A DNA stretch of 11,777 nt from Byssothecium circinans (taxonomy: Eukaryota; Ascomycota; Dothideomycetes; Pleosporales; Massarinaceae). The notes beneath the pieces were generated by a model. The model saw only the letters and a list, made by a program, of their open reading frames with translations. It had not been told where the DNA came from and searched no databases. The position numbers were made by a program, and so were the translations under genes. Every line of letters begins with the position of its first letter. The stretch's first letter is position 1. This document shows, one piece after another, positions 1 to 6,754 of the stretch. The stretch is taken from NCBI GenBank assembly GCA_010015675.1, contig ML977048.1, forward strand, positions 51,175 to 62,951, read 5' to 3'.

Positions 1-46
1 TTATATATCCTCTAGTTACTTATTTATATATCCTCTAGTTACTTAA
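1..46 (+). repeat. 23 bp tandem duplication, 22/23 identical
   Basis: Positions 1-23 and 24-46 are a perfect-length tandem pair (TTATATATCCTCTAGTTACT... twice) differing only at the last base. It lies in the LQPLD region of the transposase relic. Because 23 is not a multiple of three, only the second copy is in frame with the downstream homology. A third copy could lie upstream of the window. Confidence 0.8.
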
Positions 47-835
47 TATAGTATGCTTCTTACTATTTAAGTATAATTACTCTAAGATTATTTAGAACTT
101 AGCACGCTAACGCGTCTTTTATATTAATAAGGAAGCGTTCCTACTAGCCTTTAAAGATATATTTTTAAGTATATTTATAGTTTAAAACTATTAAAAAGCC
201 TTTAAGGCTCTAGGGCTAGTCCCTTTAAACGCGTAAGTAGTATTTAATTACTTTAATATATATATGCGTACCTTACTAGGACCCCTACTACTAGAAATGC
301 TATAGCTATTAAGAATACTAAGTAATATATGTAAATTTAGCTTATAGTTAAAGCTAGTACGTAATTCTATTACTTAGTTACTATAGATAGCGTAGGGTAA
401 GCTTTTATAGCTTATTAAAGGCACTAAGTTAATACTATATAATAGCGCGCTAATAAAGGCACGTATTAAAGAGCTTAAATAGTAACTTATAGTAGTAATT
501 AAGTAAAAAATACGTAAGTATAAGTATCTTTAAAAAGGTAGTACTATAGAGTTTAGTTTTATAGTAGACTAGGTTAGTTCTAAACTATTAGGAATAGTTT
601 AGAACTATAAGAAGGTAAGGGTAGAGAGTAAATATAAAGTATAATAACTAAGTATTTACTACTATAGTAACTATAGTAAGGCTAGGTATAATATAAAAAT
701 ATATTAGGTAGATAAAGAGGGTTCTTCTAAGTTAGAGGCTAGTACTTAGTATATATTTTTAGATAGTAATATAGATAATAATAAGGATAAAGTTAAGTAA
801 GTTAGTATTACTAAGGAAAAGTAGCTATTTTAATA
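1..835 (+). pseudogene. RIP-degraded Fot1/pogo-type transposase, C-terminal part (5' part outside window)
   Basis: One + frame (codons starting at 24, 99, 651) reads as the C-terminal third of a Fot1/pogo (Tc1/mariner superfamily) transposase through many TAA/TAG stops. Around 33-75 the translation L-stop-LLNIVCFLLFK matches the family's LQPLDV..F.PLK motif, with Gln to stop, Pro to Leu and Asp to Asn. INKEAFLLAFKDIF lies at about 135-180 and AFKALGLVPLN at about 200-232, followed by the basic coiled segment ALIKARIKELK at about 448-480. At 663-704 a CCHC zinc knuckle (C-x2-C-x4-H-x4-C) is present in spacing, but all four ligand codons are now Tyr. The acidic tail follows (LDSNIDNNKDK). All changes are of C-to-T or G-to-A type, as expected of RIP. 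A 23 bp tandem duplication at 1-46 also shifts the frame. No product is possible. The family call rests on motif order recognised by eye. Confidence 0.82.
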
Positions 836-865
836 GTATAGCTATCTTAATAGTACTTTACGTTA

Positions 866-1320
866 TTTAATCTAATAAGGAACATTAAGCTACACTTTTT
901 TAATAAGGAATTATATATTAGTAGGCTTAGATATGTAAGGCTCTATAGGCGTCCACTTAGTAATAAAATAGAGCTTAAATACGGTTAATTCAGCTAAATT
1001 CTATACGCGTACGTTATTCGCAGCAGCTTATTCACTTTTAGTGCGTACAGAGGGGGGGTGTATATAGGTGGTGGTGCTACACTTAGTTAGTAAAGGGATA
1101 GGCTAGGGCTAGGGGCTAGGGGCCAGGGGCTAGGGGCCAGGGGCTAGGGCCTTAGTATTCACCGTATATAGAGTAGCGTGTACGCTATTACCCTAGTAAC
1201 CCCTATATATATCAACCAATTAGAGGCCTTATAGAAACTGGTATAACGGCCCATTTAAGATAACTTTTTATACCAGTTTTCACCTGGTATAAGTTATACA
1301 AAGGCGCATCCTTAGGGTCA
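866..1320. other. AT-rich to balanced transition, no gene seen
   Basis: I see no coding signal here. Composition moves from RIP-like AT-rich (866-1010) to balanced by about 1200-1300. It contains a seven-G run near 1051, a GGTGGTGGTGCTACAC stretch at about 1066-1081 that resembles the reverse complement of the TIR family end (GGTGGTGCTTTACGT), and the G-rich array at 1101-1149. A 12 bp inverted repeat (AAACTGGTATAA at 1235-1246, TTATACCAGTTT at 1268-1279) is followed by a third related copy (CTGGTATAAG, about 1284-1293). The function of these repeats is unknown. Confidence 0.5.
1101..1149 (+). repeat. GGGGCYA heptamer array, G-quadruplex candidate
   Basis: About six units of period 7 (GGGGCTA/GGGGCCA) give G runs at 1106-1108, 1112-1115, 1119-1122, 1126-1129, 1133-1136, 1140-1143 and 1147-1149, separated by exactly three-base loops CTA or CCA. 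Seven G tracts of at least three with 3 nt loops meet the usual G-quadruplex pattern on the + strand. The unit differs from the usual fungal telomere repeat TTAGGG, and the run is internal. The CTA/CCA variation is a CpA-to-TpA type difference. Confidence 0.75.
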
Positions 1321-1908
1321 GAGGATTTCTACGGCAAGAAGAAACCTGGTCAACAGATACCGATGATAGAGCAGCTCTAGCACGATCTTCGCCAAAAGGA
1401 GCGCTTCAATCTAGACGATACGTATCTAAACGGCTAATCAGCCTTCTTCACGTTCATGTAGACACTCAGCAATAGTTGCGTGCAGGCCGCGGGACATAAA
1501 TCCATGCCGTATCACGAGGTCCCAAATTGTGTGTGGCTGCAGAAGGCAGCCAGGTATACTGTGGAGGCCCTCGGGGCGTCCGACAATGTATCAAAGGAGG
1601 TCCGGAAGGCGGCTGAGGTTACCAAGTCCGAGAGTGATGATGAGAACTGGAGCCGACGGGCCACATCGGCTTCAGAGGGTCGCATATTCGCGAGGACAGG
1701 GAGGGGATCTTATGTCCTCGGGCCGGCGGCGTTGGAAGCAGGGGATGTATGTGTTCTGTTGGGTAACAAGGTGCCGTTCTGCCTTCGGCCAATGGGCAGG
1801 CGTTACTTGCTCGTTGGGGATTGCTACGTTCACGGACTGATGAATGGAGAAGCGATGGATATCCTCGCTCAGAATGCGCTCTGTGAGAAGGTATTTGACA
1901 TAGTTTAG
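1321..1908 (+). pseudogene. HET-domain (heterokaryon incompatibility) protein relic, C-terminal part
   Basis: The 3' part is open from 1462 to the TAG at 1906-1908. Its first in-frame ATG is at 1504; an open-frame GTG at 1480 is not a credible start in a fungus. The segment GPAALEAGDVCVLLGNKVPF, then CLRP, then YLLVGDCYVHGLMNGEAMD is the signature C-terminal part of the large HET family (GD.V.VL.G...PF.LRP...Y.LVGECYVHG.MDGEA). HET proteins act in non-self recognition and cell death after hyphal fusion. The conserved N-terminal half of the HET domain is absent. Upstream, the same frame stays protein-like (EDFYGKKKPGQQIPMIEQL, HDLRQKERFNLDDTYLNG, SAFFTFM) but is cut by stops at 1378, 1435 and 1459, each reachable by a single CpA/TpG-to-TpA change. 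The upstream limit of 1321 is approximate. A short expressed ORF of 134 aa from 1504 cannot be excluded, but it would lack the core of the domain. Confidence 0.72.
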
Positions 1909-2248
1909 GCTAGACCGTTGTTAAAGAGCGTCAGGGTTTAGTTGGTTTGCTTTTTTTCTGCAATACTCTAGTTTAGCCTTTCCTGCACCACATTACATAT
2001 TTGGTCGATTCACAAACTACCTAGGGAAAGGTACCATTAGCAAGCATACAGAAACAATCTGACTTGCAAATGAGAGTGGAAAGGCTTACAAATTGCTGTA
2101 TACGGGATGGGCGGCACCAGTTGCGTGTGTATATAAGTATGATTAATTTGACTTGAGGGAGAGCAGAGTATCCAATGTTTGCGTTTCGGACGCCACGATG
2201 TTAATCCATTATCAGGCAAGCCTCACCCTTGACATAGTACAAATATCC
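1909..2248. other. intergenic, 3' flank of the two convergent genes
   Basis: This is the shared 3' side of the HET relic (ends 1908, +) and the AttH/CrtC-like gene (ends 2249, -). Base composition is ordinary, with a T7 run near 1951. I see no gene, repeat or clear RNA structure. Short ORFs here have no recognisable features. Confidence 0.5.
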
Positions 2249-3409
2249 TCAAATATCATGCTCCATGGCTGTCCCACTGATGAGTCCGCTGTGCTGAGGC
2301 CCACCGACAAGACCCCCCCTGACGGATCCAACAAAACCACCAAGCCTTGCTTCAAGCCCGGCTGGGAACCAATAGACACACTTCGTGTAGTCGGCCTCAA
2401 ACCTCCATTGTTTTCCCGTCTTCGGTTCCACCAGCTCGAGCAAATAGCCCGTGTGTCTGGATTCTGGCAGAGGCATTGCAGAGCTCGGATCAGAGGACAG
2501 GCGAACCGCTCCGTTGTTTCGCAGGCTTAGTGAGCCGTAGTTTTTGGTCTTCGAAACTTCCTGGGTCAGTGTTCGGAAGAGCACTTTCTTTCCCTCCATG
2601 ACCACGCCGCTGAAGTATGTCTTGCCGTCGACCCTCGAATCAAAAGTCCAGGCCATGGCCGTATACGGCCCGACCTTGGCTCTGATCATATCCCAGCGTG
2701 TACTGACTTTAGCCCAGGCAAAGTCATTCCAGTTGCGCTCTCGTCCACCGATGCCTTTCAGGACGAAAGGCGTGCCGCGGATGGTGAGGTTTGCCGACAC
2801 GACCCCGACGGCTACGTTCTCCACCCAGTACATGTGGGGCGCAAACAGGTTGTCTCCATGTGTGTGGGGATAGACGAGCCCGTTCGGGTAGACGGCGGGG
2901 GAGATCGCGTCCAATGTGATAGTCCCTTGGACAGTAGTCGATTGTGCGGTGACAACAGTGCGCTTGAAGTCTTTAGAGGCCTCAAACGTCCAGTTCATAC
3001 CCGACGTCGCATTGTACCACGTTCCCTTAGTCAGGTCCTTGCAGGCTTCAACCGTGGAAGTGTCCGCAAAGCTGGACTCCATGAACCTGGTCCCGTTGGG
3101 CCACACCACTGCAATGAACATCCGTTGGGCTGCGGTATTACCGGCGACCGTACCTCGACTGAAAGTGAAGCCCATTCCAGATTGGCCATCGGCAGACGCG
3201 CCTTCAAATGACCAATCTTCGCCGTTGGTAAGGTTGAAGCCCTTGGTCATGGGTGCGTCGAAATGGGTCCAGGGGTTATCATTCATCGGGACACTCCCAT
3301 TGAGGTAGGTGCCAGCAGCTTGGGTATCGATAGAGCAGTGAGGCTTTGGGTGGTCCACAGCAGCTACACCCACGGCCAGAAGCATGGCGAGGAAAGAGAT
3401 CGACGACAT
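2249..3409 (-). CDS. secreted AttH/CrtC-like lipocalin-fold protein, putative Diels-Alderase-family enzyme
   Basis: Intact single-exon gene of 386 aa, ATG at 3407-3409 (context CTCAACATG), stop TGA at 2249-2251. Residues 1-17 form a clear signal peptide (hydrophobic FLAMLLAVGVAA, AxA-type cleavage before VDHPK), so the product enters the secretory pathway. Six N-glycosylation sequons are visible (N37, N59, N105, N133, N139, N207). The body is beta-rich, with many W/Y/F strands. It carries the central GGRERNWNDFAWAKVSTRWD segment (221-240), the position where AttH/CrtC (hydroxyneurosporene-synthase-like) proteins have their H/R-x-NW signature, then AMAWTFDSRVDGKTYFSGVV. Known fungal members include pericyclases (Diels-Alderases and hetero-Diels-Alderases) and kievitone-hydratase-like proteins, and the length fits. 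The family assignment is fairly firm; the pericyclase reaction is inference, because members differ in activity and no substrate-forming synthase is nearby. It is transcribed divergently from the Zn2Cys6 gene across 1.2 kb. Confidence 0.88.
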   Translation of the reverse strand: MSSISFLAMLLAVGVAAVDHPKPHCSIDTQAAGTYLNGSVPMNDNPWTHFDAPMTKGFNLTNGEDWSFEGASADGQSGMGFTFSRGTVAGNTAAQRMFIAVVWPNGTRFMESSFADTSTVEACKDLTKGTWYNATSGMNWTFEASKDFKRTVVTAQSTTVQGTITLDAISPAVYPNGLVYPHTHGDNLFAPHMYWVENVAVGVVSANLTIRGTPFVLKGIGGRERNWNDFAWAKVSTRWDMIRAKVGPYTAMAWTFDSRVDGKTYFSGVVMEGKKVLFRTLTQEVSKTKNYGSLSLRNNGAVRLSSDPSSAMPLPESRHTGYLLELVEPKTGKQWRFEADYTKCVYWFPAGLEARLGGFVGSVRGGLVGGPQHSGLISGTAMEHDI

Positions 3410-3600
3410 GTTGAGTGCACGATGCTAAACCGATTGTTGGTTGGGGTGTAGGTAGTATGATGGAAAGGGAAGTTGAGATGTACATTAACGTAGTGTAGAT
3501 ACGCTGAAAAAGCAAGTCTCAGGCAGAAAGCGAAGCAGTCGAGAGTTTGATAGTTGGAGGAGGAGGGAGATCATGACGCCTTTATGTATCCAGGAAACTA
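3410..3600 (-). promoter_or_regulatory. probable promoter and leader of the AttH/CrtC-like gene
   Basis: On the - strand the 190 bases before the ATG are pyrimidine-rich (CCCTCCTCCTCC, CTTCCCTTTCC, CACCCCAACC), as is common for fungal leaders. A weak TATA-like TACATAAAG lies at about 3581-3589, some 175 bases upstream of the ATG. The string GATCATGACG at 3569-3578 recurs at 6261-6270. No transcription start can be assigned from sequence alone. Confidence 0.35.
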
Positions 3601-4040
3601 GCTCTCAATCTCCCATCCAAAACTTCTCTTAAGGCCGCAGTGCCTTTACCTACTATCTAGTGCTGGAAATACGCGAAAATCCTTTTGCTTCTTCTGGAAA
3701 CACACGAAGAATGTGCTGGCGAGTCAGTCAAAATGTGCTCGGTCACCAACATGGCCAAAAATATCCTTTTCGGGAAACACACGAGTGGACTGCTGTGTTG
3801 ATCCAGTTGCTCATGGGCCTGAAGTCGGCGGCTCATCACCCAATGTACCCCGGCCTTATCTTTGCATAGCCCATTCTCATAGGAATCACAAACCAACATG
3901 TGTCTGCTTTCCGAGGGCGCTGGGCTCAGTGGGGGTAGGGATCGCTGAAGACGCGTCATCAACGCAAACCGTGCCGCATTAAATGGTTGAACGCCTGCGT
4001 TGACAAGTATGGTCTTAATAGCGCGTGGATTTAAGGTATA
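3601..4040. other. divergent intergenic DNA with short direct repeats
   Basis: No supported gene. A short direct repeat GGAAACACACGA occurs at 3696-3707 and 3773-3784, each preceded by an ATCCTTTT string, and AATGTGCT occurs at 3710-3717 and 3732-3739, suggesting an old local duplication of about 77 bp. A - strand ORF of 165 codons crosses this region and runs into the MITE-like element, but has no recognisable domain. Confidence 0.5.
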
Positions 4041-4300
4041 CAGCGTCTTGCCAACTCCGACGGGACAAACAGGGATCCAGTCACAGAGCTGACTTAGTAA
4101 GGTAGCCAGCACCTCTAATTGGTGCAAATCTTCAAAAGTGGAGACAAAATTCAAAACGAACTTTGATTTTTAAGACCAATCCTTAACTTTAAAGACGGAA
4201 TTCTAAAATCCTTGCTATCCAATTCGCTGATGGGCCATGTCTAATCCTTGAGAGAACCTGCCGGAACCCTGTTTGTCCCGTCGGAGTTGACAAGACGCTG
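4041..4300. mobile_element. 260 bp MITE-like element with 34 bp TIRs and TA target duplication
   Basis: Left TIR 4041-4074 begins CAGCGTCTTG. Right TIR 4267-4300 is its reverse complement with a single mismatch (C at 4051 versus T-equivalent at 4290). TA lies directly outside both ends (4039-4040 and 4301-4302). The 192 bp interior is AT-richer than its surroundings and shows no coding potential. TIRs starting CAG with a TA duplication suggest a Tc1/mariner-type non-autonomous element. It differs from the ACGTAAAG family at 6319-11777. It sits 340 bp upstream of the transcription-factor start. Confidence 0.82.
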
Positions 4301-4639
4301 TAAGCCTGGGTATCAAGTGGGGTCGACGTTGGACGATCCATGCATGTTCACCCCTGTACTAAACTTCGTAACTTCCCTCTTCGGGACAAGCGTCCACATC
4401 ACAGCCGCCGCCGCCTGCACGTGGGATTAGACGGGCTGCATCGTGAATTACCGTTTCCGACCATAAAGCCTGCCAGTTTTCCCAGCTCAATTGCGGATCA
4501 AGGTCGGAGCGCAGATTCTCCTCAGACGGGCTGCATCGTTAAATTGCAGATTCCCAGCTCGACCAACGAATGCGGCTCACGTCAACGATCCCCTGCCTTT
4601 TCCGTTTTGATCCGCACGCAACACTTCACGACTTTCAAC
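4301..4639 (+). promoter_or_regulatory. probable promoter and leader of the Zn2Cys6 gene
   Basis: This is the remaining 339 bp upstream of the ATG. It contains a palindromic CACGTG (E-box) at 4418-4423 and a 16 bp perfect direct repeat AGACGGGCTGCATCGT at 4429-4444 and 4524-4539 (95 bp apart). A second pair, TTCCCAGCTC, lies at 4479-4488 and 4551-4560. The two pairs occur in the same order, so an ancient duplication of about 70-95 bp is likely. Whether these are factor sites is not shown by sequence. There is no clear TATA box. Confidence 0.45.
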
Positions 4640-6100
4640 ATGGCATTAAGTACGGCGGAACCAGACCCGGGTAGCCAATCCCGTCCCAATCCTCCTAAAA
4701 GAACTCGGAGATCGAAGGGCAAATCACGGTTGGGTTGTGCTGTGTGCAAGGCACGGAAAGTCAAGGTACGCCATTTGATTACATTCAAGGCAAACTGGGA
4801 CTCGCGCATTTCGTTGGATTGCTGATTGCTTAGTGTGACGAGTTACGTCCAGCATGCTCCCAATGCAAGGCTCAACCCCATCGTTGCACCTATCAAAACA
4901 AAGCCGTGCCAAAATGGAACGATCAAGTCATCACGTTCGTCCTGCCGTTTGTGGTGGCTGAGGCAGTGGTCGCAAAAGGCAAAGGCCAGACCAATGCCAC
5001 GCGCCCTTCAAGCGAGCATAGCGAGACACCTCTCGCCGCACCCGATGCTCTTGCCACATTGGGAATTCAGATATTACCGGGCATGGCGGAGTACGACGGG
5101 GGTTTTGATGCCCAAGACATCCACCTCATGATGCAATTTACGTCAACCACCAGCATCGATCTGCTTGGAGACCCAAAGCTCTGGGCACAAGATGCAATGC
5201 AGCTTGCATTTCAGGTATGGACTATGGCGAACTTGCGTAAAAATCTCGCGACGTACTAACCACCCAGTTTAGAACAACTACCTCATGCATGCTATACTCG
5301 CCCTTGCCGCTCGACACCTCCAGGAGGCACCCCAGATGCATGAGAATCATCCACTTTACGACTACAAGGTCCTCGAGGCGCATCATCTCCGGAAGGCTCT
5401 ATCGGGCTTCAGCCATACGTTTAACAACAACATCCATGCAAACCAAGACGCTGTGCTCGCCACGTCATTCCTCCTCCTTTTCCACGTCTCCTCGGTTCTC
5501 AACATCAATCCACCCCCGAAACAACCCTGTGAGGATGCTTCTTTCACCTTTCTCCGTGGCATTCAGTCAATTGTTGCTGATGGATCTCATATCGCACACA
5601 GCGGTCGCTACAAATCCCTCCTTGCACCGCCTGTCCTTTCACCTGTTATCTTTCCACGAACCGAGGCATGTACCTGGCCAGATACGCTCTTTATTCAACT
5701 CATCAACGACCTACCTCCTGCGTCTTCATATATACAGAACAAGGAGGTCTATATCGAGCGGTTCGAGTCCCTCACGTTGTACCTTTCTACCCTCACAGTG
5801 CAAGGTCTCAGAGCGGAAGCACTGGAAGAGCTGCTGTTATCATTTTTGAAATGGCAGGCATTGTGCCCTCCGGTTTTCGTTGATCTGGTCAAAGCGCATG
5901 ATTCAGTCGCTTTGGTCATCTTGGCGTATTATTACGCGGCAGTTGGATTGATATTATCTCAGGTCAATAACAAGTGGTGGTGGTTTCAGAAGAAACCTCG
6001 TCATATGGTGCAAATTATTGGCGAACACATTGGCCCTGCCTGGGATGCCTGGCTAGACTGGCCAAGGGCAGCCGTTCAGAGATATGGGACAAACGTATGA
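4640..6100 (+). CDS. Zn2Cys6 fungal transcription factor; exons 4640-4765, 4834-5214, 5273-6100
   Basis: Splicing two phase-0 introns gives an intact protein of 444 aa. Residues 20-31 are strongly basic (KRTRRSKGKSR), a likely nuclear signal running into the zinc cluster: C33, C36, C43, C50, C53, C60 (C-x2-C-x6-C-x6-C-x2-C-x6-C, from CAVCKARKVK and CDELRPACSQCKAQPHRC). The regulatory domain starts near 139 (LMMQFTSTTSIDL), continues across the second intron into LMHAILALAARHL (173-185), and ends with WWWFQKKPRHMVQ and WDAWLDWPRAAV. This is the pattern of the fungal-specific TF domain 2 / UPC2-like group. It would bind DNA in the nucleus; its targets are unknown. I chose the ATG at 4640 (AACATGG, A at -3). 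An in-frame ATG at 4340 would add 100 residues of non-conserved, repeat-containing sequence. The gene ends 218 bp before the transposon nest but shows no RIP stops. It may control the divergent AttH/CrtC-like gene, which is inference. Confidence 0.93.
4766..4833 (+). other. intron 1 of the Zn2Cys6 gene (68 bp)
   Basis: It starts GTACGC and ends GCTTAG, with a CTGAT branch-like site at 4822-4826. It separates the second and third cysteines of the zinc cluster (..RKVK / CDEL..). Removing it restores the exact cysteine spacing and links the frame of 4640 to the frame of 4834. Confidence 0.93.
5215..5272 (+). other. intron 2 of the Zn2Cys6 gene (58 bp)
   Basis: It starts GTATGG and ends TTTAG, with a perfect TACTAAC branch site at about 5254-5260. 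The CAG at 5265-5267 is rejected as acceptor because it breaks the frame; using the TAG at 5270-5272 joins ..QLAFQ to NNYLMHAILA. Confidence 0.94.
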
Positions 6101-6318
6101 AGATGAAAACTTAGGAGGCCGTGGCTTTTAGATAACCATGCCAGAACTAGAATATTACCTAGCCTGGGAACTACCTTCTGGATGTCCTTCCCTCGACTTG
6201 TGACCTCTATAAAATAGTCGCTCTCCTCGCCCCAGACTCGAGCGTGAGGATTGAGGAGGCGATCATGACGAGATAAAGTTCCACCCTATAGTATTCTTAG
6301 TGGTGTTTGCGCCTTCGA
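6101..6318. other. 3' flank of the Zn2Cys6 gene up to the transposon junction
   Basis: Balanced-composition sequence without a gene. It is the probable 3' UTR and flank. It holds GATCATGACG at 6261-6270, also present at 3569-3578. It ends abruptly at 6318/6319, where the first ACGTAAAG element begins and composition turns AT-rich. Confidence 0.5.
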
Positions 6319-6417
6319 ACGTAAAGCACCATCAAGCGCGCCAGTTTTGCTAAGCTAAGGTAATATCTTAATAATAAAGCTAGACCTTAATATTTCTTTT
6401 AAGATTTTAAACCTAGA
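6319..6417 (+). mobile_element. element A, first of three nested TIR elements (left end only)
   Basis: It begins ACGTAAAGCACCATCAAG. Its interior (about 6360-6417, ATATCTTAATAATAAAGC to AACCTAGA) matches element D at about 11205-11252, including the AACCTAGATA string. In D that string continues GATATATATATA, whereas here it is cut at TA (6418-6419) by the next ACGTAAAG end. The flank before A is GA, not the expected TA, so its outer junction is mutated or rearranged. The rest of A should lie beyond the window on the far side of the nest. Confidence 0.65.
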
Positions 6418-6419
6418 TA

Positions 6420-6536
6420 ACGTAAAGCACCATTAAACCGCCCAAAAATTGCTTAGCAATTCCTACCTTTTGTACTGCTAATAACTATTTTAATACTAGC
6501 GCTATTAAGCTAAAATTTAAATAAAGATATATATAA
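6420..6536 (+). mobile_element. element B, nested in A (left end only)
   Basis: It begins ACGTAAAGCACCATTAAA after TA (6418-6419). The segment at about 6500-6535 (GCTATTAAGCTAAAATTTAA, GATATATATA) matches the corresponding subterminal stretch of C and E. It is interrupted at TA (6537-6538) by element C. Heavy C-to-T change is visible in its TIR. Confidence 0.62.
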
Positions 6537-6538
6537 TA

Positions 6539-6754
6539 ACGTAAAGCACCATCGAGATGGCAAAACAGCCACTTTTTGCTTAGTGGAAAATTAAAGATTC
6601 AATCTTTAATAACAATTTAAATATAAGAGCTATTAAGTTAAAATTTTAAATATAGCTATATATAAAATAGAGTAAAAGGATTATAAAAAAATATTCTAGG
6701 ATTTCTAATAGCTTAGTAAGCTATATAGGTATAGAGAATACTAGGTTACTTTAG
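6539..6754 (+). mobile_element. element C, nested in B (left end only)
   Basis: It begins ACGTAAAGCACCATCGAG after TA. It matches element E (8358 onwards) over about 215 bp, including AGAGCTATTAAGTT, GAGTAAAAGGATTATAAA, TATTCTAGGATTTCTAATAG and GAGAATACTAGG. The similarity stops near 6754, where C is interrupted, most simply by the Ty3/gypsy element whose 3' part follows on the - strand. Confidence 0.75.

Larger units (their letters stand above)
1..863 (+). mobile_element. 3' portion of RIP-mutated Fot1/pogo-like transposon 'L', with right TIR and TA flank
   Basis: The element carrying the transposase relic ends at 863 in ..TACTTTACGT, followed by TA at 864-865. Read on the - strand, the terminal 47 bases (863 back to 817) align without gaps to the left TIR of element E (8358 onwards). 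Both start ACGTAAAG, and nearly all differences are C/T or G/A transitions. The TA flank is the target duplication typical of Tc1/mariner elements. The left end lies outside the window. This copy is the coding-type member of the TIR family whose non-autonomous members fill 6319-11777. Confidence 0.78.

Noticed and set aside
1101..1149. Telomeric repeat
   Set aside because: Unit is GGGGCYA rather than TTAGGG, the run is short, and unrelated sequence continues on both sides.
1480..1503. GTG at 1480 as the start of the HET fragment
   Set aside because: GTG starts are not expected in fungal nuclear genes; the open frame simply begins after the stop at 1459.
2834..3308. + strand ORFs of 125-130 codons opposite the AttH/CrtC-like gene
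   Set aside because: They lie entirely antisense to a well-supported 386-codon gene and have no family features.
3657..4154. - strand ORF of 165 codons in the divergent intergenic region
   Set aside because: No recognisable domain, partly built from the local direct repeats, and it crosses the boundary of the MITE-like element at 4041.
4340..4639. In-frame upstream ATG extending the transcription factor by 100 residues
   Set aside because: Weak start context, sequence contains DNA direct repeats and an E-box, and is not protein-like; the ATG at 4640 has a good context just before the basic region and zinc cluster.
5289..5849. 186-codon + ORF overlapping exon 3 of the regulator
   Set aside because: Alternative-frame shadow of the Zn2Cys6 gene, rich in Ser/Arg/Thr from frame-shifted codons.
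3569..6270. GATCATGACG shared by the AttH/CrtC-like promoter and the 3' flank of the regulator as a common control site
   Set aside because: Only two copies, one downstream of a gene; a 10-mer pair may be chance.
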